From Azospirillum canadense (GTDB taxonomy: Bacteria > Pseudomonadota > Alphaproteobacteria > Azospirillales > Azospirillaceae), in the NCBI RefSeq assembly GCF_025961225.1, contig NZ_JAOQNG010000010.1, positions 238,501 through 302,500 on the forward strand: 64,000 bases of DNA. Direction: 5' to 3'. The translations under genes were made by a program, and so were the position numbers. Positions within the stretch are counted from its first letter, which is position 1; each line of letters starts with the position of its first letter. The notes beneath the pieces were generated by a model, which saw only the letters and a list, made by a program, of their open reading frames with translations, was not told the origin of the DNA and ran no database searches. Shown here in pieces: positions 8,477 through 17,198 of the stretch.

Positions 8477-9462
8477 CGCGCCGCGGGATCGTCCTGCTCG
8501 CCCTGCTGGGCGTGGTCCTTCTGGCCGCACCGCTGTTCGCCGACCGTTACGTCGTGTCGGTGCTGACCACGGTGCTGTGGTTCGCCTATGTCGGGCAGGC
8601 CTGGAACGTGATGATGGGCTTCTCCGGCCTGCTGTCGCTGGGCCACGCGCTCTATGTGGGCTTGGGCGCCTACGCGAGCGCCGCGCTGTTCGTGCATTTC
8701 GGCATCGGACCGTGGCTCGGACTGTGGGTCGCCATGCTGGCGGCGACGTTGGCCGGGTGCTTCATCGGCTTCCTGGGCTTCCGCTTCGGCGTGCGCGGCG
8801 TGCATTTCGCGCTGCTGACCATCGCCTTCGCCGAGGTGGCGCGCATTGGCTTCGATCACCTGCAATGGTTCGGCGGGTCGGGCGGCTTCTTCATCCCGGT
8901 GGCGGGCGACGCCGGCAACGACCTGTTGAACCTGCGCGGCTCGCCGACGCTGTTCTACTACGTCATCCTGGCGCTGGTGGCCGGCGCGCTCGCCCTGTCG
9001 CGGCGCCTGCTGCACAGCCGGCTCGGCTACCAGTGGCTGGCCGTGCGCGAGGAGCCGGAGGCGGCGGAGGCCGTGGGCGTGGACCTGTTCCGCGCGCGCA
9101 TCACGGCGGTGGCCGTGTCGTCGGCCCTGACGGCGCTGGGCGGGGTGTTCCAGGCCTTCTACTTCAACAACCTGTTCCCGGAGCAGGTCTTCTCCATGGG
9201 CCGATCCATCGAGATCATCCTGCCGGCCATCGTCGGCGGCATCGGCACGCTGATCGGCCCGATCCTGGGCGCCTTCATCCTGACGCCGCTGGGCGAGTTG
9301 CTGACCTTCCTGATCGAGGTGTCGGGCCTCGACCTGCCGGGCCTGAAGCAGCTGTTCTACGGCGTGGCGCTGGTGGTCATCGTGGTGTACCGGCCGGACG
9401 GCGTGTGGCCGTGGCTGGCGCGCCGCCTGGGCCTTGTGCGCCAGCCGGGGGAGGACGCGTGA
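8473..9462 (+). CDS. livM: Branched-chain amino acid-type ABC transporter permease, LivM
   Basis: A 329-residue permease beginning with GTG inside the end of livH and overlapping livG by one base, so the three genes are one translational unit. The segment AWNVMMGFSGLLSLGHALYV is the usual LivM N-terminal signature, and the cytoplasmic loop VREEPEAAEAVGVDLFRARI is the ATPase-coupling helix. About nine to ten hydrophobic segments are seen. It pairs with LivH in the membrane. Confidence 0.9.
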   Translation: MTRRGIVLLALLGVVLLAAPLFADRYVVSVLTTVLWFAYVGQAWNVMMGFSGLLSLGHALYVGLGAYASAALFVHFGIGPWLGLWVAMLAATLAGCFIGFLGFRFGVRGVHFALLTIAFAEVARIGFDHLQWFGGSGGFFIPVAGDAGNDLLNLRGSPTLFYYVILALVAGALALSRRLLHSRLGYQWLAVREEPEAAEAVGVDLFRARITAVAVSSALTALGGVFQAFYFNNLFPEQVFSMGRSIEIILPAIVGGIGTLIGPILGAFILTPLGELLTFLIEVSGLDLPGLKQLFYGVALVVIVVYRPDGVWPWLARRLGLVRQPGEDA

Positions 9463-10187
9463 TGGTGCCCCTTCTCGACGTGCAGAACCTCTCCAAGCGG
9501 TTCCGGGGGCTGAAGGCCGTTTCCAACGTCGGCTTCGCCGTGCCGGAGGGGAAGATCGTCGCGCTGATCGGGCCGAACGGTGCCGGCAAGACGACCACCT
9601 TCAATCTGATCGCCGGCGTCTTCCCGCCCGACGAGGGGCGCGTGCGGCTGAAGGGGGAGACGATCACCGGCCTGAAGCCGAACCGCGTCTGCGCCGCCGG
9701 CATTGGCCGCACTTTCCAGATCGTCAAGCCGTTCGGGCAGCTGTCGGTGGAGGAGAACGTCATCGTCGGCGCGCTCGCCCGTGAATCCTCGGTCGAGGCG
9801 GCCCGGCGGCAGGCGCGGACGGTCCTGGAGCGGTTGGGGCTCGCCGACCAGGCGGCCCGCCCGGCGCGCAGCCTGACGCTGCCCGACCGCAAGCGGCTGG
9901 AGGTCGCCCGCGCGCTGGCCACCCGGCCGACGCTGCTCCTGCTGGACGAAGTGCTGGCCGGCCTCCGCCCGACGGAGGTGGACCGCATGGTCGAGGTGCT
10001 GCGCGACCTGAACCGGCGCGAGGGCCTGACCATCCTGATGATCGAGCATGTGATGCGCGCGGTCATGGCGCTGTCCGACCAAGTCGTCGTGCTGGACCAT
10101 GGCGAGAAGATCGCCGACGGCTCGCCCGCGGAAGTCGTGGCGGATCCGCGCGTGGTCGAATCCTACCTGGGTGCTGAGGATTTGTAG
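9462..10187 (+). CDS. livG: LivG-type ABC transporter ATP-binding protein
   Basis: A 241-residue ATPase. Walker A is GPNGAGKT (37-44), and Walker B is TLLLLDEV with the catalytic Glu. The switch His is in MIEHVM. The signature segment around residue 137 reads LTLPDRKRLEVARAL instead of LSGGQ; this is a recurring variant in one LivG subclass rather than an obvious defect. ATG overlaps the livM stop by one base. LivF, the usual second ATPase, is not next but 4.4 kb downstream at 14595. Confidence 0.9.
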   Translation: MVPLLDVQNLSKRFRGLKAVSNVGFAVPEGKIVALIGPNGAGKTTTFNLIAGVFPPDEGRVRLKGETITGLKPNRVCAAGIGRTFQIVKPFGQLSVEENVIVGALARESSVEAARRQARTVLERLGLADQAARPARSLTLPDRKRLEVARALATRPTLLLLDEVLAGLRPTEVDRMVEVLRDLNRREGLTILMIEHVMRAVMALSDQVVVLDHGEKIADGSPAEVVADPRVVESYLGAEDL

Positions 10188-10320
10188 GCGCATTATCCCC
10201 CGGCGCAACGTTCCATTAATGTTTGTGGGGCCATCATTCATTCTTACATACGAATAGCGTCCGGCATTTCAACGTCCGGGCGAACAAGGGGCCGGAAAGG
10301 CTCCGTTCGTGGAGGAACGC

Positions 10321-12066
10321 ATGAAGGCACTCTCGGGGTTCTTCGGCCGTCTCAGGATCGGGCAACGGTTGACCATCGGCTTCGCCGCCGTGATCGCCGT
10401 GTTGCTGGTCACCGTCGGCATCGGACTGACGATGACCAGCAACGGCAAGACGATCAGCCGCTTCGTCGCCGACGTGCGCATGCCTACGGCGCTGGCCGGG
10501 CAGGGGATCGTCGCGGCGGTCACCGCGACCAACGGCGCCATGCAGGGCTATCTGCTGACCAACCGCGAGGATCTGAAGCAGGAACGCAATCAGGCGTGGG
10601 AGCGCATCGACGCCTTGCGGCAGGAGTTGGACGCGCTGTCCACACACTGGACCGACGCGCTGGTGATCAAGGCCTGGGCGGAGGTGAAGCCGCTGCTTGA
10701 CGACCTGCGCCGCGACCAGGACATGGCCGAATCGCTGGGCACCATCGGCGACCAGATGGGCGCGCTGAACTCCCTCAACGATGACGCCATCCCGCGCGCC
10801 AACAAGGTCATGCGGCTGCTGGTCGGCGATGCGAAAGCCGGCGTGGCGGGGGCCGGGGCGGCGGCGACGGACGGGATGATTCCGCGCCAGCGCGCGCTGC
10901 TCCAGGCCGACACCGACGGCATGATCGCGGCGGCGAACCGGCTGGTGGTCGTCCAGGGCGTGTTGCTGACGCTGGGGCTGCTGATCGCCGTCGCGGCGGT
11001 GCTGCTGACGTCGCGCTCCATCGTGCGGCCGCTGTCGGCCATGACGGAAGCGATGCGCCGGTTGGCCGGGGGCGACGACGGCGTGGCCATCCCGGCGACC
11101 GGCCGCGGCGATGAGCTGGGGCTGATGGCCAAGGCCGTGCTGGTCTTCCGGGACAACATGATAGCCGCGCGAGAGGCCGCGGCGCGCGAGGAGGCGGAGC
11201 GGGACACCCGCGCCCGCCGCGCGCAGGCGATTGAAGAGCTGACCGGCCGCTTCGACCGCGAGGCCGGCGCGGCGCTGGGATCGGTCTCCTCCGCGGCGGT
11301 GCAGATGCGGGCGACGGCCAGCCAGCTCGCCGCGACGGCGGAGCAGACCTCGCGCCAGTCGGTCACCGTCGCCAGCGCGTCGGAACAGGCCAGGGCCAAC
11401 GTGCAGACCGTCGCCACCGCCACCGACGAGCTGGCGGCCTCCGTCGAGGAGATCGGGCGCCAGGTTGCCACCAGCACCGCCATCGCCGGGGAGGCGGTGG
11501 AGAAGGCCGAACGCGCCGACCACGCCATGCGCGGCCTCGCCAACGCCTCGGCGGAGATCGTCGCGGTCATCGACCTGATCACCCAGGTGGCCTCGCAGAC
11601 TCGCCTGCTGGCACTGAACGCAACCATCGAGGCCGCGCGGGCGGGCGAGATGGGCAAGGGCTTTGCCGTGGTGGCCGCGGAGGTGAAGGCGCTGGCCGAC
11701 CAGACCACCCGTGCGACGGACGAAATCGCGGCGAAGATCGCCTCGGTCCGGTCCGAGACGGACGGGGCCGTTGCCTGCATCGGCGACGTCATGGGGACCA
11801 TCGACCGCATCAACGAGGTGGCCGGCGCCATCGCCGCGGCGGTGGAGCAGCAGCAGGCGGCGACGCGCGAGATCGCCCGCAACATCCAGCAGGCGGCGAC
11901 GGGAACGCAGGAGGTCTCCGACACCATCGCCGACGTCAACCGCGCGGCCAGCGAGACGGGCTCGGCGGCGCGCGACGTGCTGGGCGCCGCTGGCACGCTG
12001 TCCGATCAGGCCGACGCCCTGCGCAGCAAGGTGGAGGTGTTCCTGTCCGCCGTCCGCGCGGCATGA
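10321..12066 (+). CDS. Methyl-accepting chemotaxis protein
   Basis: A 581-residue chemoreceptor. TM1 is at about 18-38, a helical periplasmic sensor spans about 39-207, TM2 is 208-231, HAMP is 232-285 and the signalling domain covers about 300-570. The hairpin tip begins near residue 427 (QTRLLALNATIEAARAGE followed by KGFAVVAAEVKALADQT), which contacts CheA/CheW. It has the usual tip except Arg for Asn in QTNLLALN. ATG 10321 follows GGAGG by 6 bases; a GTG 12 bases upstream would swallow that site. The sensor resembles four-helix-bundle domains, ligand unknown. Its position between livG and livF hints that it may sense the same substrate, but no binding data can be read from sequence. Confidence 0.9.
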   Translation: MKALSGFFGRLRIGQRLTIGFAAVIAVLLVTVGIGLTMTSNGKTISRFVADVRMPTALAGQGIVAAVTATNGAMQGYLLTNREDLKQERNQAWERIDALRQELDALSTHWTDALVIKAWAEVKPLLDDLRRDQDMAESLGTIGDQMGALNSLNDDAIPRANKVMRLLVGDAKAGVAGAGAAATDGMIPRQRALLQADTDGMIAAANRLVVVQGVLLTLGLLIAVAAVLLTSRSIVRPLSAMTEAMRRLAGGDDGVAIPATGRGDELGLMAKAVLVFRDNMIAAREAAAREEAERDTRARRAQAIEELTGRFDREAGAALGSVSSAAVQMRATASQLAATAEQTSRQSVTVASASEQARANVQTVATATDELAASVEEIGRQVATSTAIAGEAVEKAERADHAMRGLANASAEIVAVIDLITQVASQTRLLALNATIEAARAGEMGKGFAVVAAEVKALADQTTRATDEIAAKIASVRSETDGAVACIGDVMGTIDRINEVAGAIAAAVEQQQAATREIARNIQQAATGTQEVSDTIADVNRAASETGSAARDVLGAAGTLSDQADALRSKVEVFLSAVRAA

Positions 12067-12073
12067 CGAACAA

Positions 12074-12188
12074 TTCTCACCACCAAGGCACCAAGACACC
12101 AAGGTGCACCGTGCTGACATGAGCGCCGACGGCGATCGACGTCAAACCATGGCGGGAATTCTTGGTGCCTTGGTGTCTTGGTGGTGAA
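12074..12188. repeat. Inverted repeat of the CACCAAGG type downstream of the chemoreceptor
   Basis: TTCTCACCACCAAGGCACCA at 12074 onward and CTTGGTGTCTTGGTGGTGAA near 12168-12187 form long inverted arms around a 55-base loop. Each arm is internally repetitive (CCAAGGCACCAAGACACCAAGG). A related hairpin with a CACAGAGACAC core lies at 62036-62107. It sits between convergent genes and may act as a terminator. Confidence 0.7.
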
Positions 12189-12197
12189 ATCGTCTCG

Positions 12198-12710
12198 TCA
12201 GCTCACCACGCGCCAGCTGCCGTCGGATTGGCGGCAGGCGGTGCCGAAGCCCTGCTGCAGTTGGCCGCCGACGGAGATGGTGGTCTGGAATTCCCGGCAC
12301 AGTTCGCCATAGGGGCCGGTGCCGTCTCGGGTCGGGGTGTAGCTGCCCCAGTTTCCGTTCTGCGGGTTGTTCCAGCGGACCGTGCTGCCGGTCGGCGCCG
12401 CGTAGGCTTGGCCGGCCGCCTGCTGGGCGTAGGCCGCGTCGGCGCGGTCGAGCGACTGGCCGGCGGCGTTGCCGATGGCGGCGCCCAGCAGCGTGCCGAC
12501 GCCGACCGCCACCAGCTTGCCCGTGCCGCCGCCGAAGCGGGAGCCGGCGAGGCCACCGACCACGCCGCCCAGCAGCGTCCCAGCCGTCGCCTTCCCGCCG
12601 CCGAAGGTGCTCTCACCGCCATAGCCGGCGTTGCCGTAACCGGAAGGGCTGGCGCAGCCGGCCAGCAGGCCCATGGACAACACCACCGCAACCAACGGCT
12701 TGGCCTTCAT
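12198..12710 (-). CDS. Glycine-zipper outer-membrane lipoprotein (17-kDa antigen-like)
   Basis: A 170-residue lipoprotein. The signal peptide ends at the lipobox L-L-A-G-C (Cys19). Next comes a Gly/Ala-rich glycine-zipper segment (TAGTLLGGVVGGLAGSRFGG and LLGAAIGNAAG), then a C-terminal domain with WNNPQNGNWGSYTPTRDG, YGELCREFQTTISVGG and ACRQSDGSWRVV, as in the rickettsial 17-kDa surface antigen family. Start MKAKPL is chosen for the signal peptide; 22 in-frame codons further upstream have no export features. It probably sits in the envelope as a structural protein. It is convergent with the chemoreceptor across an inverted repeat. Confidence 0.85.
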   Translation of the reverse strand: MKAKPLVAVVLSMGLLAGCASPSGYGNAGYGGESTFGGGKATAGTLLGGVVGGLAGSRFGGGTGKLVAVGVGTLLGAAIGNAAGQSLDRADAAYAQQAAGQAYAAPTGSTVRWNNPQNGNWGSYTPTRDGTGPYGELCREFQTTISVGGQLQQGFGTACRQSDGSWRVVS

Positions 12711-12886
12711 GACTGGTCTCTCCGACAGGGTGGCGGGATCATACCGCCCAAGGTTTCGCTTCGTGTCGATGAACATGGCTGCCCCGCGAACTATTCCGTC
12801 CGCGTGACGGTTTGGGGCGTTACCCCTATCATGGAAAAAATGGCCGCGCCAAAGGCGGCTGACAAGAACATGTTGGGAGGAGTGCC

Positions 12887-14512
12887 ATGCTGCCGAAGGC
12901 GGACAGCTACGACGCGCTGCGCGACCGTTTCGCGTGGGTGGTTCCGGACCGTTACAACATTGGCGTGGACGTCTGCGACAAGTGGGCCGACCGCGATCCG
13001 GAGCGACTCGCCCTGATTCACAAGCGCCGCGACGGCGCGGTCGAGAATTACAGCTTCGCCGACCTGCGCCGGCTGTCGAACCGGCTCGCCAACGCGCTGG
13101 CCGCCCAGGGGGTGGTCCGCGGCGACCGGATCGGCATCCTGCTGCCCCAGGCGCCGGAGACGGCGATCACCCACATCGCGGCCTACAAGATGGGCTGCAT
13201 CGCCGTGCCGCTGTTCTCCCTGTTCGGGGTGGAGGCGCTGGAATACCGCCTCGGCAACTGCGGGGCCAAGGTGGTCGTGACCGACGCGGTCGGGGCCGCG
13301 AAGATCGCCCAGATCCGCGACCGGCTGCCGGAACTGGCGCTCGTCCTGCGCATCGATGGCGCCGCCGAGGGTGAGGAGGACTGGCACAGGCTGGTCGACG
13401 CGGCGGCGGCGGATTTCACGCCCGTCGATACGGCGGCGGACGATCCGGCGGTGATCATCTACACCTCCGGCACCACCGGTCAGCCGAAGGGGGCGCTGCA
13501 CGCGCACCGCGTGCTGCTCGGCCACCTGCCGGGGGTGGAGATCTCCCACGACCTGTTCCCGCAGGCCGGCGACCGCATCTGGACGCCGGCCGACTGGGCC
13601 TGGATCGGCGGGCTGCTCGACGTGCTGCTGCCGGCGCTGCACCATGGCGTGACGGTGGTGTCCCACCGCTTCGAGAAGTTCGACGGGGAGGAGGCCTTCC
13701 GCCTGATCGCCGACTTCGGCGTGCGCAACGCCTTCCTGCCGCCGACCGCGCTGAAGATGATGCGCGCGGTGAAGGACCCGCAGGCGCGCTGGAGCTACAG
13801 CATGCGCTCCGTCGCCAGCGGCGGCGAGACGCTGGGGGCGGAGCTGCTGGACTGGGGCCGCCAGACCTTCGGCGTGACGATCAACGAGTTCTACGGCCAG
13901 ACCGAGTGCAACATGATCGTGTCGTCCTGCGCCGCGGTCATGGAACCCAAGCCCGGCATCATGGGCCGGCCGGTGCCCGGCCACGACGTCGCGGTGATCG
14001 ACGAGTCCGGCCAGCGGCTCGGCCCCGGCCAGCTCGGCCTGATCGCCGTGCACCGGCCGGACCCGGTGATGTTCCTGCAATACTGGAACAACCCGCAGGC
14101 CACCGCCGCGAAGTTCGTTGGTGAGGGGGGCGACTGGCTGGTCACCGGCGACCAAGGCGAGTTGGATGCGGACGGCTACATCCGCTTCGTCGGGCGTGAC
14201 GACGACGTCATCACCTCGGCCGGCTACCGCATCGGCCCCGGCGAGATCGAGGATTGCCTGATCGGCCATCCCGCCGTCCGCATGGCTGCCGTGGTCGGCG
14301 TGCCCGACCCGCTGCGCACGGAGATCGTGAAGGCCTTCATCGTGCTCCAGGACGGCGTGCGGCCGAGTGACGAGTTGGCGGCCGAAATCCAGGCGCATGT
14401 GAAGACGCGGCTTGCCGCCCACGAATACCCGCGTGCGGTGGAGTTCGTGGACAGCCTGCCCATGACCACGACCGGCAAGATCATCCGCCGTGAGCTGCGT
14501 TCCAGGGGGTGA
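12887..14512 (+). CDS. AMP-forming acyl-CoA synthetase
   Basis: A 541-residue member of the ANL (acyl/aryl-CoA synthetase) superfamily that would activate a carboxylic acid with ATP and CoA. The P-loop YTSGTTGQPKG is at about 192-202, INEFYGQTECN is motif A5, and TGDQGELDADGYIRFVGRDD is A7/A8. The catalytic Lys is in TTTGKIIRREL (about 531). A GGAGGAG site precedes the ATG by 5 bases. Acetyl- or medium-chain substrate specificity cannot be read from sequence. It is followed within about 80 bases by livF, so it is probably co-transcribed with a transporter component; similar pairings handle aromatic or alicyclic acids in other alphaproteobacteria. Confidence 0.88.
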   Translation: MLPKADSYDALRDRFAWVVPDRYNIGVDVCDKWADRDPERLALIHKRRDGAVENYSFADLRRLSNRLANALAAQGVVRGDRIGILLPQAPETAITHIAAYKMGCIAVPLFSLFGVEALEYRLGNCGAKVVVTDAVGAAKIAQIRDRLPELALVLRIDGAAEGEEDWHRLVDAAAADFTPVDTAADDPAVIIYTSGTTGQPKGALHAHRVLLGHLPGVEISHDLFPQAGDRIWTPADWAWIGGLLDVLLPALHHGVTVVSHRFEKFDGEEAFRLIADFGVRNAFLPPTALKMMRAVKDPQARWSYSMRSVASGGETLGAELLDWGRQTFGVTINEFYGQTECNMIVSSCAAVMEPKPGIMGRPVPGHDVAVIDESGQRLGPGQLGLIAVHRPDPVMFLQYWNNPQATAAKFVGEGGDWLVTGDQGELDADGYIRFVGRDDDVITSAGYRIGPGEIEDCLIGHPAVRMAAVVGVPDPLRTEIVKAFIVLQDGVRPSDELAAEIQAHVKTRLAAHEYPRAVEFVDSLPMTTTGKIIRRELRSRG

Positions 14513-14594
14513 TCGTCCGCACGCAAAAGCCGTTCGGTTCCGGCGGCGCCTGCGCTAAGGTGCCGCTCCTTTCCACCGGCCGCCGTGCGTTCCC

Positions 14595-15299
14595 ATGCTG
14601 ACTGTCACCGACCTCGACCTCTTCTACGGCGACGCCCAGGCGCTCGACGGCGTGTCCATCACGGTGGCGGAGGGCACCACCACCGCCATCGTCGGTGCCA
14701 ACGGGGCTGGTAAGACCTCGCTGATCCGCACCATCTCCGGCATCCTGAAGCCGGCGCGGGGGCGGATCACCTTCAAGGGCAAGGACATCGCCGGCCTGCC
14801 CAGCCACATCGTCTGCGACCTCGGGCTGGGGCAGGTGGCGGAGGGGCGGCAGATCTTCCCGACGCTGAGCATCCGCGAGAACCTGGAGATGGGCGCCGTC
14901 ATCCCGCGCGCCCGCGCCGGGGCGAAGGACACGTTCGAGCGCGTGCTGGCTCTGTTCCCGCGCCTGAAGGAACGGCTGGAGCAGGCGGCGGGCACGCTGT
15001 CGGGCGGCGAGCAACAGATGCTGGCCATCGGGCGCTGCCTGATGGGCAAGCCCGAGCTGATCATGTTCGACGAGCCGTCGCTCGGCCTGTCCCCCGCCAT
15101 GGTGCACGAGCTGTTCCGCACCATCCGCAACCTGGCGGCCGACGGCATGACGATCATCCTGGTCGAGCAGAACGTCGCCGCGTCGCTGAAGCTCGCCCAG
15201 CAGGCCTATGTGCTGGAGAACGGCCGCGTCGTGCTGTCCGGCACGGGCGAGCAGCTGCTGGCCGATCCCGCGGTGAAGCAGGCGTATCTGGGGCTGTAA
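14595..15299 (+). CDS. livF: LivF-type ABC transporter ATP-binding protein
   Basis: A 234-residue ATPase with Walker A GANGAGKTS (about 35-43), signature TLSGGEQQMLAIGRCL, Walker B LIMFDEPSLGLSP and switch His replaced by Gln in LVEQNV, as is normal for LivF. It supplies the second nucleotide-binding domain for LivHM together with LivG. Unusually, it is separated from livG by a chemoreceptor, a divergent lipoprotein and an acyl-CoA synthetase gene. Convergent with the GNAT gene downstream (9-base gap). Confidence 0.9.
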   Translation: MLTVTDLDLFYGDAQALDGVSITVAEGTTTAIVGANGAGKTSLIRTISGILKPARGRITFKGKDIAGLPSHIVCDLGLGQVAEGRQIFPTLSIRENLEMGAVIPRARAGAKDTFERVLALFPRLKERLEQAAGTLSGGEQQMLAIGRCLMGKPELIMFDEPSLGLSPAMVHELFRTIRNLAADGMTIILVEQNVAASLKLAQQAYVLENGRVVLSGTGEQLLADPAVKQAYLGL

Positions 15300-15308
15300 A
15301 CGGCGTTA

Positions 15309-15587
15309 CTACCGCCCCAGCAAATCGTGGTGTTCGCGGTGGCGGTGGACCCAGTTGGCGGCGTAGCTGCAAATCGGCACCACGGTCAACCCCTCCGCGC
15401 GGGCGATCGCCATGACGCCTTCCATCAGCCGCCCGGCGGCGCCCGTGCCGCGCAGCGACGGCGGCGCCTCCACGTAGGGGATGTACAGGGTCGACCCGTT
15501 GCGCCGGTAGTTGGCGAACACGATCTTGCCGTCCACATCCAGCTCGTAACGGCTCTTGGCCGGATTGTCCTTCACGGGTGTGCTCAT
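15309..15587 (-). CDS. Small GNAT-fold N-acetyltransferase (YjdJ-like)
   Basis: A 92-residue protein of the minimal GCN5-related acetyltransferase type. VEAPPSLRGTGAAGRLMEGV is the acetyl-CoA binding loop (R/Q-x-x-G-x-G/A) and GLTVVPICSYAANWVHRH is the C-terminal strand-helix with the conserved C-x-Y. The length is normal for this short subfamily. The start is set at MSTPVKDN; the longer open frame upstream belongs to an unrelated reading of the neighbouring gene. It lies 32 bases after the TRIC-type channel gene on the same strand and may be co-transcribed. Substrate unknown. Confidence 0.8.
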   Translation of the reverse strand: MSTPVKDNPAKSRYELDVDGKIVFANYRRNGSTLYIPYVEAPPSLRGTGAAGRLMEGVMAIARAEGLTVVPICSYAANWVHRHREHHDLLGR

Positions 15588-15619
15588 GGTCCTTCCAACA
15601 GGCAAGGGGCCCGGATGGT

Positions 15620-16240
15620 TCACGAGCCCGGCGCCCGCGGCGCGCTCCAGCCGCGCCACACGCTGACGACCCGCAGCAGGAAGCCGGCCAGCGCCGCGGC
15701 GATGGCGACCGGCGTGCGCGGAAGGCCCAGCTCCGCGCCGGCGATGACGATGACGGCGGCAAGCAGGGCGGCCATGGCGTAAATCTCCTCCCGCAGGACG
15801 CGCGGCACCTCCGCGACCAGCACATCGCGCACCACGCCGCCGCCGCAGGCGGTCAGCACGCCCAGCAGCACGGCGGGCACCGGCGTAAGCCCGTAGGTCA
15901 GCGCCTTGCCGCAGCCGGCCACCGCGAACAGACCCAGCCCCGCCGCGTCCAGCACCATCACCGGCTTCACAAGGCGGTTGATCTGCGGGTGGAAGAAGAA
16001 GGCGACCAAGCCCGACAGCAGCGCCGCGATCAGGTAGCGGTCGTCGCGCAGGGACGCCGGTGGGACGGCGCCGATCATCAGGTCGCGCAACAGGCCGCCG
16101 GCCAGCGCGGTCACCATAGAGAGGACAATCACGCCGAAGATGTCCAACTGGCGCCGCACCGCCATCGTTCCCCCCGTCAGGCCGAAGATGAAGACGCCCG
16201 TCAGGTCCATGGCGAGCAGGAGGGAGGAGATGTCGGTCAT
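15620..16240 (-). CDS. Trimeric intracellular cation channel (TRIC/YicG, UPF0126) family protein
   Basis: A 206-residue membrane protein with seven hydrophobic segments and two internally similar halves. Each half carries the G-G-G-x-x-R-D motif (TALAGGLLRDLMIGAVPPAS and LTACGGGVVRDVLVAEVPRV). These repeats define the bacterial TRIC/YicG family of homotrimeric potassium-permeable channels. The start MTDISS is chosen where hydrophobic sequence begins; 39 upstream in-frame codons are not membrane-like. No partner gene is evident. Confidence 0.85.
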   Translation of the reverse strand: MTDISSLLLAMDLTGVFIFGLTGGTMAVRRQLDIFGVIVLSMVTALAGGLLRDLMIGAVPPASLRDDRYLIAALLSGLVAFFFHPQINRLVKPVMVLDAAGLGLFAVAGCGKALTYGLTPVPAVLLGVLTACGGGVVRDVLVAEVPRVLREEIYAMAALLAAVIVIAGAELGLPRTPVAIAAALAGFLLRVVSVWRGWSAPRAPGS

Positions 16241-16411
16241 GATCCGGCACGGAAATGGTGGGTGGCGGTGGTGCGCCATCATAGGCGTTTGTTGCGCAAA
16301 TTGGAACAGACATGCCGCGCCAGCGGTGATTGTTGTTTGATCCCGACAGGAGCACATTTGCCTTCAGAAACGAGGGCGCAGTGCCCTGAACGGTTACCAA
16401 GGAGGACGGAC

Positions 16412-17110
16412 ATGATCACGGTTCGCAATCGCGACGAACGGGGTGCGGTCAACATCGGCTGGCTGAACAGCAAGCACACCTTCTCCTTCGGGCATTACTA
16501 CGACCCGGCGAACATGGGTTTCCGTGCGCTGCGGGTGATCAACGAGGACCGGGTGATCCCCGGTGCCGGCTTCCCGACGCACGGCCACGCCGACATGGAG
16601 ATCATCTCCTACGTCCTGGACGGTGCCCTGGAGCACAAGGACACGCTGGGCACCAGCTCGGTCATCCGGCCGGGCGAAGTGCAGCGGATGAGCGCCGGTT
16701 CCGGCATCCGCCACAGCGAGTACAACGCCTCGAAGAAGGACCCGGTGCACTTCCTGCAGATCTGGATCCTGCCGGGCGAGGAGGGCATGAAGCCCGGCTA
16801 TGAGCAGAAGGCCTTCCCGGCCGAGGAGAAGCAGGGCCGCCTGCGCCTCGTCGGCTCCCAGGACGGGCGCGACGGCAGCGTGACGATCCACCAGGACGTG
16901 GATCTCTACGCCACGCTGCTGAAGGACGGCGACGAGGTTACGCACGAACTGCGCGCCGGCCGCTACGCCTGGGTCCAGGTCGCCCGCGGGCAGGTCAGCC
17001 TGAACGGCCAGCTGCTGAAGGAAGGCGACGGCGCCGCGGTCCGCGACGAGACCGCGCTGACCCTGGTGGGCCAGACCGACGCCGAGGTGCTGGTGTTCGA
17101 TCTGGCGTAA
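16412..17110 (+). CDS. Pirin family protein (YhhW-type bicupin)
   Basis: A 232-residue bicupin. The N-terminal cupin has the metal-binding set H-x-H-x-n-E-n-H: PTHGHADMEIISYVLDGALEHKD plus SGIRHSEYN (sequence split by about 35 residues). The C-terminal cupin (GRYAWVQVARGQVSLNG) lacks the ligands, as in E. coli YhhW, which has quercetin 2,3-dioxygenase activity in vitro. AAGGAGGA lies 6 bases before the ATG. The physiological role of bacterial pirins is unclear. It is followed by a palindromic repeat. Confidence 0.88.
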   Translation: MITVRNRDERGAVNIGWLNSKHTFSFGHYYDPANMGFRALRVINEDRVIPGAGFPTHGHADMEIISYVLDGALEHKDTLGTSSVIRPGEVQRMSAGSGIRHSEYNASKKDPVHFLQIWILPGEEGMKPGYEQKAFPAEEKQGRLRLVGSQDGRDGSVTIHQDVDLYATLLKDGDEVTHELRAGRYAWVQVARGQVSLNGQLLKEGDGAAVRDETALTLVGQTDAEVLVFDLA

Positions 17111-17116
17111 CGCTTG

Positions 17117-17187
17117 TTGGGTTTCGCTTCGCTGCACCCAACCTACGGGTTCTTCGTGGGTTGGGTGCAGGCGCAGCCGGAACCCAA
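17117..17187. repeat. Palindromic repeat of the TTGGGTTTCGCTTCGC type
   Basis: TTGGGTTTCGCTTCGCTGCA followed by CCCAACC pairs with GGTTGGGTGCAGGCGCAGCC followed by GGAACCCAA, giving a long imperfect stem-loop with a loop near ACGGGTTCTTCG. This type of element is common in intergenic DNA of proteobacteria. It sits between the convergent pirin gene and the gene at 17199 and may also terminate both transcripts. Confidence 0.75.
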
Positions 17188-17198
17188 CAGCCCCCGCT

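Noticed and set aside
9874..9918. Possible inactivation of LivG because LSGGQ reads LTLPD
   Set aside because: The variant with DRKRLEVARAL is a recurring form in a LivG subclass and the Walker motifs are intact.
11599..11652. First chemoreceptor possibly defective because the tip has Arg for Asn
   Set aside because: One substitution in QTNLLALN with the rest intact is within family variation.
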